Assembly: GCA_000310025.1 (NCBI GenBank)
Contig: FN649750.1
Coordinates: 315,581-378,971 of the forward strand
Origin: Ectocarpus siliculosus
Taxonomy: Eukaryota; Sar; Phaeophyceae; Ectocarpales; Ectocarpaceae
Length of the DNA: 63,391 bases
Direction: 5' to 3'
Shown: piece after piece, positions 53,931-63,391 of the stretch
How the letters are laid out: each line of letters opens with the position of its first letter
Position numbering within the stretch: the first letter of the stretch is position 1
The notes under the pieces: model-generated
Told to the model about the DNA's origin: nothing
What the model saw: the letters and a program-made list of their open reading frames with translations, nothing else
The model's database searches: none
Program-made: the position numbers and the translations under genes

Positions 53931-55146
53931 GCGGTTTGATGGGTATGAGGGCTTGTGGGGTGGGTGTAGACGGGATGGCCATCCATCCACCACCCCTGTG
54001 TCTCAGTTGGGACTTCCCGTTTCCCGCAAGATAGAAGATAGCCACCCATCGACGATGTTTTGACAAGACTGGTTTCGAAAAGGGTCGGCATCGAATCAAT
54101 ATGTTAATTGTGTGCTGGACGGCACGTGGTCCACCCGAATTTTCGCAGGCAGCGCTTCTCGCCCTGACGCGTGATACCTCCGCCACCCTTTCGAACCAGT
54201 GAGGCACACGAAAAGAAAGCATCAACGCAAGGCTCGCTATTTGACAATTGTGAACATGTTGATCCTATGCATAAGCGCACAAGGACCCCCGCCCCCACCA
54301 CTATATGTATCGCGAACTTCGGAAGGAGGTAGTATCTAGGATTAAGGATTTGCGTACAGTGTACAGCAATAATGATCAAGATGGAGGCAGGGAAGCGGCG
54401 GGGTAATGCACTACATCGAGGACCACTCTCGAAGAGGTGCCACGGAAACTGGGCGGTGAGTGTGATTTACGGTGGAAATATGCCCTTGGTTCCCTTCCTG
54501 TGATACTTGCAGTTCTGGGTCTGGGGTGTGTGGACGTTGGCGCGCCCCCAGGGCGACAAGACAAGGTCGGACTTAAGTCGAGCGAGGTTAAAGCTGCAGT
54601 GGCGTTTTGAGCAAGAGAACGACGCTCGCCCAACCAAAGGAAGACATTCATAACAAGTTTATTTAGTGCAAGAACAAAAGACGTACAGGTAGGGTGTGTC
54701 GCTCCAGTGTCAGTGTTAGATACATCGAGCCTCAAAACACATGCACGCATACATACTCCGATCGAAGCGCGATGCACAAACGATTTCCTGCCTTCATCGA
54801 TGATGCTAGGCGGGCTCGCTCTCTCCTGCTGTCTGCACTGCAACACAACAGGCTTGAGACAGCAACATCCGCAGTGTTTGCTCCCGTGTGAAAGAAAGTT
54901 GTACGGAGAAGTCTCGTGTGTATTCTCTTCCAAACAGACATACATGGCTCGTGTACCTACAGCAGCATACATTTTTCGACAACGCCACCTTCTACAAGCA
55001 AGCCTGGAACGGAGTTCGATAATGTCTCGTACCACCGCCTTTCTACAACCCAACCACACAGCGTGAATCTGATCGGCTATGGGGGGGAAACTACTGGTAC
55101 AAAATCACCCAAATCCCCGGCATATCGCATACGCCTCGGCATTGTA

Positions 55147-55253
55147 AGAATACGAGGCGAACGGTCTAACGACTACAGCATGCGTTTACATGAATAAATG
55201 TAGCATTTTAAGAATGCGAGGTCCATATTCTGACCACTACGGCATGCGTTTTC
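55147..55253 (+). repeat. Imperfect 64-bp tandem duplication
   Basis: Two diverged copies of AGAATRCGAGG...CTGACCACTACGGCATGCGTTTT-like sequence starting near 55147 and 55211. The YTAACSACTAC-GCATGC part faintly resembles the LINE 3' tail, but not enough to assign it. Confidence 0.5.
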
Positions 55254-56604
55254 AAAGATACACCCTCCCTAGGCACACGCCAAAGTGTAGAAACAAGAAA
55301 CAAAACTCCAGCGTGATTGAAAGCGAAACAAGTCCAAAAGCGCCTCCCGCTCATCACTCCAAGCGCGTTTCCTGTGTGTGCAAGAAACAGTCAAGCGCAG
55401 CACCCTACGTAGTGAAAGTTGGTATGGTACAACTATATCTTGCCATGCCTGCCTGTGTTGCCGCAAAACACGTAATAGTAGTCCACGTGTAGTGACGAGC
55501 AACTCCAACGAACTACAGGGACACACACATACGACCGTCGACGCGGCGCCAATTCCGCGAGATACAAACAAGCCTGGCGCCCTTTCTCCAATCAGAGAGG
55601 AAAGAAATAAAAGCAGTCAACAACAAATGCCGAAAAGCCATCGTACGTGGCAGGAAATATTTGCCAGTCTCGCTTATGCACTGCCTTAAGAACGGTGTCC
55701 TCGGTGCATCGACACAAAGAAATGACTTTCGCACCCGTCGCCCATCGCACCCTAAAAACAAAAAAGAGGAAAATCTCGTTGAACCCCGATTTTCATTAGG
55801 CTACGCTGGAAGCAGCTCATCTCCATTGCAGACATAATTACCCCTTCAGGAAGCCCCTTGAGGACATTCTTCGTGGAATGGCTAGATTGAGCTCGGAGTT
55901 TTCTGGTGGAAGCAAACCAAACGGAGCCCGAAGTTGCGTAAAAGACAAAAGAACACACACACACACCCAAACGCAACGGAAACAAAAGTAAGTGGCACCG
56001 AAAACGCCCATTCCGGCAATGGCTCCCGGCAAACCAGCCGTTTCGGATAGATATATGGCCAGGAGAGCAAACACACCCACCCGTTCGTACTGCGCTGAAA
56101 ACGCACCCCATCACCTTGCAACGCCTTGTGTCGATGGGTCAGGAGACCGGCGCCTGTTCTAGAGTTTCACGAAAGTACCGATCGCACCTGTCTTAGGAAA
56201 ACAAACAACCGATTCCAGCTATCCCATCTTCCAAACATTGTGTACGGCGAAAACGAGCCCTCTCTGCACATGGGACTGCATGCAGTCTTGAACAAAACAA
56301 TCATAAGGGTCAAGCCCCCCCAGAGAGCAGAAAAAAATCCACGAGAGCAAGAACTTAGCAGGTTGGGCCCATGTGAAATTGATCACTGATAGGCAAGTCC
56401 GTGAAGCTGATAAGGATAGGCTTGGCTTTCTCTATCCGGTTGACCAAACCCTCGCCCTACCCGTTTTCAATTTTGCGATCGTGGGAGGCGACGGTTTTCT
56501 GCAAACAACAAGAAAAAAGCCTACAAAATTGGAAAATCAGCATAATGACAACACCCCAAGAGAGGCGTTAGAAGGCGAGAGATGATTCCGAAGCCGTCGC
56601 TCTG

Positions 56605-59600
56605 TTACTCGCCCGTGAGCTTGCTCGTCTGCTGGTTCCACAGCCTGGGGGTTTCCAAACAAGACGGCGTTGTTGGGAGACGGAAGACGGCGGAGAAAAC
56701 GGGACGATGAGTGAACCATAAGATATTCCGAGAAGCAAACGGAAGAAAGAATTGTACCACGTTCGGAGATGGGGAAGGAGTCGAAAATGGGACGATGAGT
56801 GAACCATGCGGTATTTCCGCCCAACAAAAAACGAAGCAAGAATTGTACCACGTTGGGAGACGGGAGAAGGGCTGTAAATGGGATGATGAGTGAACCATAC
56901 GGTGTTCCGAGCAACAAAAAAGGAAGCAAGAATTTTACCATGTTGGGAGACGGGAGAAGAGGGGATGATAAGTGAAATACTTTTTATGGTATTCAGAGCA
57001 ACAAAAGGGCTACAGAAAGAGGTGTTACGGTAGCATGAAAAAAATCCAGAGCCAATGAGTGTAGCATAAAACACGTCCACGAAACCGACAACGGCTGCAG
57101 CAGCAGCAACAAGCTCTTGGTGTGAAACACCAACTTACGTGGAGTACAAGCCCTTGAGGGCCAGCAGCTCGTCGTGTGTGCCGAGCTCCTGCACGCCCCC
57201 GCCGTTGAGCACGGCGATCTTGTCGGAGTTGCGGATCGTGGTCAGGCGGTGAGCCACGGTAAGGGTCGTCCGCTTCTGCTTCGCCTGCAGCTGGTCAAGG
57301 GCCTCTTGCACCTGGGTGCAAGTCAGAAAAAAGATCGACGTTCCCAAGACGGCGGAAACAGAACTCGGACAATTAGCAGGTGGAATGATGATTGATGGGT
57401 GGTGGTGGAAGAACACGACAACTTACGCTGTTTCATTTTGTAGTGCTGGTGATGGCGCCAACTCCGGTTTTGTTTTGTTGACTAGTTGACGCTGGCAAGG
57501 AAGGTGTGCTTCCTTCAACCATAGGATACCACTTTCCTTGCTCTTGCACTGAATGACCGACTCACCACACTCACCCTCACTGACCGACTCACCAAGTTCT
57601 CTCTCTCTCTGTCTCTCCCTCTCTCTCTCTCTCTCTCTGTCTCTTACTGACTGAATGACCAGACTCAAAACTCGCTCTCTCATTGACTGATTGACCACGT
57701 CTGTCACTCTCAGAGTGATTTCACTGACTCAAGCTTACCACTTTCTCGCTCTCGTTGTCGAGGGCCGAGGTAGCCTCGTCGAGGAGAAGGATCGGAGGGT
57801 TGTTGAGGATGGCCCGGGCGATGGCGATTCGCTGGGTGAAAGAGGGACGACGCGAACAGGCAAAGAGGGAGAGGAGGGTTCCGCCGTCAGCTACTTGAAC
57901 ATACAATACGGTACAATGTACTCCAGGAAAAAAACTTGAAACCGTCATGACGCAAGCAAAAACTTCAAAACCAGGTACCTTGCGTAAGCATAAGGGCAAA
58001 CTAAGTCGGAACTTCGTACGCTTCGTGTGAAGCGAATATGTACGTGCTAGAGTGTCCGTAGGAAACTCCGTCCAATTTTCCCACATCGCAGCATATGACC
58101 ACACGATCTACAGTACTTCTGTTGACATGATTGGTAATCTTTCGACGCACCGTGTTTTATATTTTACTTTCCTTGGAAATCGATCCAGGTGCGTGACATC
58201 TTAGGTAACCTGCGATACTCGAGGTGTTTTGATGTTACCTGCTTCTGGCCCCCGGACAAGAGAGCGCTCTTCTCGCCCACGTCAGCATCGTAGCCCTCCT
58301 GCGGGGCACCGTAACATCACCAGACGACCAACCGGTACGGAGGCACGCACACCCGGGAATTGCCGATTGTGTGCATGCAGGACCCAGCATGCCGAGCAAA
58401 ACGACACAACAAAGGCCAAGGGGTAAGTGGTAAAGGGAGACATTAGTGAAGGGACAAATGACACCCGTGCACCACTGGCGTAACTAACGCGGACGGGATC
58501 TACGCTGAGTCGCATTTTGCGATCAGCTGCCCGTACCAGAAGTCTACCTCAATCCGACAACAAGATTGCCAGGTGAAATCTAATCAAAAAGAAAAGCGAC
58601 GCACAAACAAATGGTTGTAACATTGTAACATCGCGCTTCAACTAGCCGTGGTACCTGCCGCAGGTGGACAGTAACGAACCTGGAAGTCCATGATGAAGTC
58701 GTGGGCGTTGGCGGCCTTGGCAGCCTCCTGGATTCTGTCATCGCTTGCGCCGGGGTCCCCCTTGGCGATGTTTTCGCGGATCGTTCCCTGGAACAGTACC
58801 GGTTCCTGACCCACGTAGCCGATCTGGGCAGCAGGAGGATGAGGAGGAAGGGGAAAGAGCCCAGCAGAGAAACGAAAGGAAGAGGTCATGGATCGGTACA
58901 GACGAAAAGAGCGTAGGCGCAGCCGAGGAGTTGGTGTAACTCAAACGTGCGTGGTCTTTGGGTGCGATAAGCCAGCTCTACACCAGGTAAGCAGGTACAA
59001 CAACACCGCCATCATCAACCACAAGTGTACCCACAGCAGGAACAACAACAACAACAACACTACGCCGAGCGAGAAGCACAAAAGACTGCTACAACCAAAA
59101 CACAACCAAAACAAACAACACAAAATACTCATGTGCATGCACACCTGCGAGCGGAGCCACTTGACGTTGACCTCCTTGATGTCGCGGCCGTCGATCGTCA
59201 CGCTCCCCTTAGATGCCTCGTAGAACCTCAGCAGCAGCCCCATGCAGGTGGACTTTCCCCCTCCGGAGGGCCCCACGAGCGCCACCGTCTCTCCCGCCGC
59301 GACGTCCAAGCAGAAGCCTTGGGGGTACTTGTCCGATCCGTAGATCTAGGGTTAGGATTAGGATTAGGGTTAGGATTAGGGTTAGGGTTTGGGTTAAAGT
59401 TAAGGTTAAGGTTAATAGGGTTAGTTAGGAGACCCATGGAATTTACGAGGAGACTGGTGAGTAAGTGGGCTGTCGGGACTGTTCATCGATGCGGCGGTGT
59501 CTTGACATCTCCTTAACGTACTCCGAGCAAGATTGTGTTGGTGCTCGAGGCTTGAACCATCGCAACGTGTCATTTTTCGTTGATTTGCCCGATCACGAAA

Positions 59601-62600
59601 GTGAGCGGATTTAGACGGTTAGCCAGGGAGAAACAGCCGGGGGCACGCGGAATATATCGGCGGCACACGGGGGGTAACGTAGGGGACTCGCCTTGGTTTC
59701 AAGTGCAAACCTCGGCGTTGTTTGTTAAGCACATTCAGCATGTGGCAAGAAGAAATTGTCCAACATGGACACCGTGTACAGCAGTAGCAGCAGTAGCAAC
59801 AACACCAACGACCAAGCTACAGAACAATCGGCGCCAGCTGCAGTACCCGCAGCAGCACCAGCAGCACCAACAACAATACCAACCAACCAACACTACCACC
59901 TCCATCACCACGAACCTGCATGTTAGGGCGGGAAGGGTAGGCGAAGAAGATGTTCTTAAACTCCACGGCGCCGTTGGTCGTCGCGGGCCTGGCTCCCTCC
60001 TCGGACAAGGGGTCGATGTTCAGGGGCTCGTCCGTGAGGCGGAAGATCTTTGCCGCCGCCTGTTCTCCTTCCCCGGCATCTTTCGCGTCAGAGCTGATCT
60101 GAAACACCAGAGAGACAAAGAGAAGAGGGGGGGGGGGGGACGTCAGAGGACAGGGCCCTGGGTTTCGAAGGCGGGAACATCTCTATCGGCGTGGAACATC
60201 TCGCCGTCCCCTGTGCTCTTTGTCTCTCTCTGTGTGTCTCTTCTCCCGCTCTCTTCTGTCTCTGCCTCTTCCAGAACCTGTCTGCCTGTAGTTTTCGTAG
60301 CTGTCTTTCTTCACCTCTCAGCACCAAGAAAAGATACCGATTGTTTCGCACACCGCTAAACACGCTCAGGCTGCTTCCTCTCCACAAAACTATTTATCCG
60401 AAGGATAGTGTCCCCCCACACTACCAACGTGAAGTACTCCCTCCCGGCAGTATCCCGCCAGCAGTATTGTACCGTGGCACCGCTCACCTGTCCAACCCCG
60501 AAGGCTCCGAAGATAACCGCGAACATGGCCGTGAAGAAGTTCTTGTACTCGATCGTACCGTCATCGACGAGCACTGCTCCCACGTAGAAGAGAAGCGCGA
60601 ACACCCAGAAGATGATGGCCTGGCTGTAGCCGAAAGCCGCTCCGGCGATCAGGCCGCGCCGTTTGCGGGCGTCGAGGGAACTCTGGGGCGGGGCGGGGCG
60701 GGGCGGCGGGAAAAAACAAAGCACGTACGCGCAAAGGAGTTTCACAGGAGGTAAAGTGGGGCGTTCAAGCAACATGGAAGATAAGGCGAAAACACAAACA
60801 CGTAACACGCACAGCAGTATCGCTGGAGAAAACGGATGTTGTTGTTGGTGTTGCTGTCTTCACATTGGAAATTGTTCCGGTCTCTGCTCAGAAAAGGTAG
60901 GGCTAAAAACAAAAAAACAAACAAAAAACAAACAAAAAACGTCCCGTGGGAATCTATGTGACCCCGGCTGATGCGTCACACACATACTAGAGGAAGAGGG
61001 GTGTCGACTGGCACCAGAATAGACGGGAAGGAGCACACACACAGATGGTGGTCGCTTCTTCGATGCAAACCATTTTTTTTTTTTTGTCTTCACTTCAAAT
61101 CAGCGCTCACAGCATTAGTGCTGTTTACTCCAACCCGTGGTCACACAGAAGAGCCCCTCTCTATCGTATGCATAGCAACAGAAAATAGTGAGCCAACAGT
61201 TCCCAGCTCTCGTCAGATGACAGATGTGATTTTAGATAGATGCATACCTCGGACGCCTGCTTGTAGTCCTGTGCGAGCTTCTCCTGCAAGTTGAAGGCAG
61301 TCACCGTGGTCATCCCCTGAAGGGAGGAGCTCAGCAGACCCGCGGCACCTCCGCCACCGTCAAGACCCTGTCAACAACAAAACAACAAAAAAGCGATTGT
61401 TTTCACCTCCGTCAATACGGTCCTCTACTGGCCACACCGTTTCGTCGGCCAATCAGGACGACGCGCGGGGCATGCGGCAGAGCAGCAAAACGGTGTGTTT
61501 GAGCTAGCCTGGAGTCCGAACACATGTGAGTCGTGGATCAAAGTCAACCGAACATCCTGTCCTTGAGGAACCGGCCGATCGAACACAGCCCTGGTCGGCC
61601 GCGCACTTGCCATGCGGCGCACCATAAACCAAACACAACGGTGCACCATAAACCAAACACAACGGTGTTCAATAAACGCAATCAATTGTATTCAGATACT
61701 CGTGTGGATGTATTTTTGGCTTTGGGGACGACAAAGACGAAAAGACTGCCGAAGCATAGAGGTTGGTTTGGTCGGGTTGATACCAAGCACAAGATAAAAC
61801 ACCCACGTCATTGTCACCGTAGCCTCCGGTAAGCATCGCCATCTGCACAACTCCCGCGGCGGCGATCAAGGGGATCATGGCCATGGCGAGCAGTCCTGCG
61901 GGAGTAGGACGAGGCCAGCATGACATGCATGGGGTCGGATGAAATCTCCGACAAATGAAACAGAGTGCTCGGCAGGGACTGGCCCACGATGGCCATTATA
62001 GCCCAGATATTCACACATACCAGGTACATCGATCACACTAAAAAAAACGCAGATCGCGCTTAGTTTAGTTGGATAGTACCTGCAAAGGTACACACTGTAT
62101 CGGGAATAATTCTTGTTCGTTTCTCGTTCCGTTCATCGACTGGCGGGACCACCAAAACAACAACGAGGCCAACAACACCGCTTCGACAGGACCCGGGCTC
62201 TCCGCTGCTATTAATATAATAGCTCTCATCTCAGCCCTGACCTCCATCCCATTGCGAAGTACCTCTTACTATCTCTTACCGATCTGCCAGGCGAAGACAA
62301 GACCGATGACGGTACCGATGGTCAGGGTCATGATCAGCTGGGTCGAGTGGGCAACGTTGCTCCCGGTCGATCTCCGCACCTGGGTAGGGGACACACCGTG
62401 AAGCATCCCCGGGTTTGCCATGAGAAACACATGTAATGTGTGTCTCGGGCGAGGATCGTACCTCTGAAGTAACTCGAGAGTCGGAGAGATGGCACCACCG
62501 TGCACTAGTAGCGCTTATCTGCGGCGCACTTCTCCACAAGTAGGAGGGTGCGAACATCAACCGGTACCTCTCAGGAAAGCCCTCGACGACATGTTTCCAA

Positions 62601-63220
62601 AACTACAGTACCCTTTTCGGCATTGATTGTGGAGAAATACGCCACAAAACAAATGCTGACACGGGGGTGCCATCTCTCGAATATTTACGGTAGGCTTTTA
62701 TATGCTCATCAATTACTTTGCATCAGCGCACACACACAGCTTTTCTGATGGACGAGAGCTCCAATCCGTGGTGGTCACTCACACAGAACGGTTCCTCTCC
62801 CCACCCCTCCCTCCTGTGCTGTTTGCCTTCGATTGTTTACTCGAGGAGAGTGCAAGCAGCACTGTCTTCCCAAAAAAAAGCAAAAGATTTTTCGCAAATC
62901 TGCAAGCTAACAGGCCGCCAACCGTTCGTCCCGTACGAGCACGGCGTACCACGGGAAAAAGGGTTGGTGCTGGTTATCGTGTGGGAGGCAAAAATAACCA
63001 GGATACAAGCAATATACCAACCCCGGGTTTTCTACCACCATACTTCTCGCTTGCTCACGGAAGCCGCCCGAGGCAGTTGGACCAATACGGATATTAGAAG
63101 GTAAGGATTAGAGACAATAACGACAACAACACTCACCATGGAAGCTTCCGACTCAAGACGAGAGGTGAGGATGCCAACTGCGGAGGATTCCTTGTCGAAC
63201 CACGAGATGTCGTGCCGCAC
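56605..63220 (-). CDS. Second ABCB/MDR-type ABC transporter, C-terminal half (partial; continues past the window)
   Basis: Twelve exons in transcript order: 63220-63137, 62379-62280, 61895-61807, 61367-61248, 60682-60488, 60098-59916, 59345-59145, 58823-58680, 58298-58239, 57831-57739, 57311-57139, 56644-56605. Phases close; 493 aa are visible. It starts inside TMD2 ([13 protein letters not shown]), passes the membrane and coupling segments, and ends with a complete NBD2: Walker [53 protein letters not shown]. It terminates [13 protein letters not shown]. Exon lengths match the last exons of the ABCB gene at 16026 except that one intron is absent here, one exon is a codon shorter (HDFIMDFQ against HDFILRDFQ) and the last exon is shorter. 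All NBD2 catalytic motifs are intact. TMD1 and NBD1 should lie to the right of the window. Confidence 0.93.
56672..57000 (-). repeat. 90-bp minisatellite, about 3.6 copies, last intron of the second ABCB gene
   Basis: Units begin GTTGGGAGACGG at 56672, 56761 (variant), 56852 and 56942 and contain GGACGATGAGTGAACCATA and AGCAAGAATTGTACCAC. The array lies about 30 bases upstream (sense) of the final exon. Confidence 0.9.
57597..57645 (+). repeat. CT-rich dinucleotide stretch, second ABCB intron
   Basis: Interrupted CT repeats with GT substitutions; the sense strand is GA-rich. Confidence 0.85.
59346..59425 (+). repeat. Interstitial telomere-like array at a 3' splice site
   Basis: About 80 bp of GGGTTAGGATTAGGATTAGG and related 6-7-bp units decaying to GGTTAAGGTTAA. 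On the sense strand this reads CCTAACCCTAG and runs straight into the exon at 59345, so the acceptor AG and pyrimidines belong to the array. Confidence 0.9.
61072..61170 (-). mobile_element. SINE fragment (antisense), second ABCB intron
   Basis: T-run, CTTCACTTCAAATCAGCGCT, CACAGCATTAGTGCTG and CCCGTGGTCACACAGAAG, the reverse complement of the 3' end of the SINE at 49469. Confidence 0.82.
62705..62860 (-). mobile_element. SINE fragment (antisense, diverged), second ABCB intron
   Basis: CATCAGCGCACACACACAGC, CCGTGGTGGTCACTCACACAG, then CTCCTGTGCTGTTTGCCTTCG and a GAGAGTGCAAGCA end follow the order of blocks in the other antisense copies, but the T-run is lost. Confidence 0.65.
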
Positions 63221-63391
63221 CTAGGGGGGGACGTCAAACGGGACCGAGAAACCGGGGGGTGGGGGTTAGCCTGTGGCGCACGATCAATGTGGGGAAAGCT
63301 CGACATACGATATGAAGACAGAACGAGGTCGTGGTGGTGTCCCGAACACACGCGATATCGCCCCCCTCACGATAACGCTCACACACATGCT

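Larger units (their letters stand above)
52467..56604. other. Convergent intergenic region between the SEC14-like gene and the second ABCB gene
   Basis: Both genes end here, so 3' UTRs occupy the edges. It holds a third telomere-core repeat (53794-53930) and a 64-bp imperfect tandem near 55147. Open frames such as 53158-53445 and 54376-55059 show no motif or splice context that I trust. Confidence 0.6.

Overview
The window is intron-rich nuclear DNA from a eukaryote, most likely a stramenopile and probably a brown alga of the Ectocarpus type. The grounds are many phase-consistent GT-AG (and a few GC-AG) introns of about 0.3-2 kb, GC-rich exons, and introns packed with MITEs, LINE and SINE pieces and CAA/CAG-type microsatellites. 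The placement is inference; no marker gene fixes the species. One 100-base N gap sits inside a poly-C tract.

Layout. 1-5.8 kb is mostly repeats, with a small two-exon gene on the minus strand (2186-2816) and, head to head with it, a candidate first exon with a mitochondrial-type presequence (3353-3584). 6331-12675 (+) is a seven-exon PRPP synthetase family gene whose introns host LINE fragments. 12.7-16.0 kb is repeat-rich and holds one unexplained 1-kb open frame. 16026-34131 (-) is a complete 32-exon full-length ABCB/MDR-type ABC transporter (1313 aa by my splicing). 36753-46702 (-) is a complete ten-exon ZNF598/Hel2-type RING E3 ligase (1044 aa). It diverges across only 250 bp from 46953-52466 (+), a five-exon SEC14/CRAL-TRIO protein (285 aa). 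56605-63220 (-) is the C-terminal half of a second ABCB gene, a close paralogue of the first; its N-terminal half lies beyond the right edge.

Functions. The genes serve unrelated housekeeping roles: nucleotide precursor synthesis, collided-ribosome quality control, lipid transfer and membrane export. The two ABCB genes are a same-orientation paralogous pair. Every exon chain was built by eye from conserved motifs and splice consensus, and reading phase closes in every case, which is strong internal support.

The most unusual theme is how repeats act on gene structure. Local tandem duplications copy exon edges into neighbouring introns (PRPP synthetase start codon, ABCB exon 6 and exon 7 acceptor, ZNF598 exon 3 donor). 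Several working 3' splice sites are built from repeats: a telomere-like array, a LINE poly-C tail and a trinucleotide run. An 11-nt micro-exon in the first ABCB gene is paired with overlapping acceptors, so that inclusion and skipping can both keep frame. Repeat families seen here are a long-TIR MITE (4 copies), a LINE with C-rich 3' tails (6 copies), a tRNA-derived SINE (1 nearly complete copy plus 4 fragments) and a telomere-like-core repeat (3 dispersed copies plus a tandem array).
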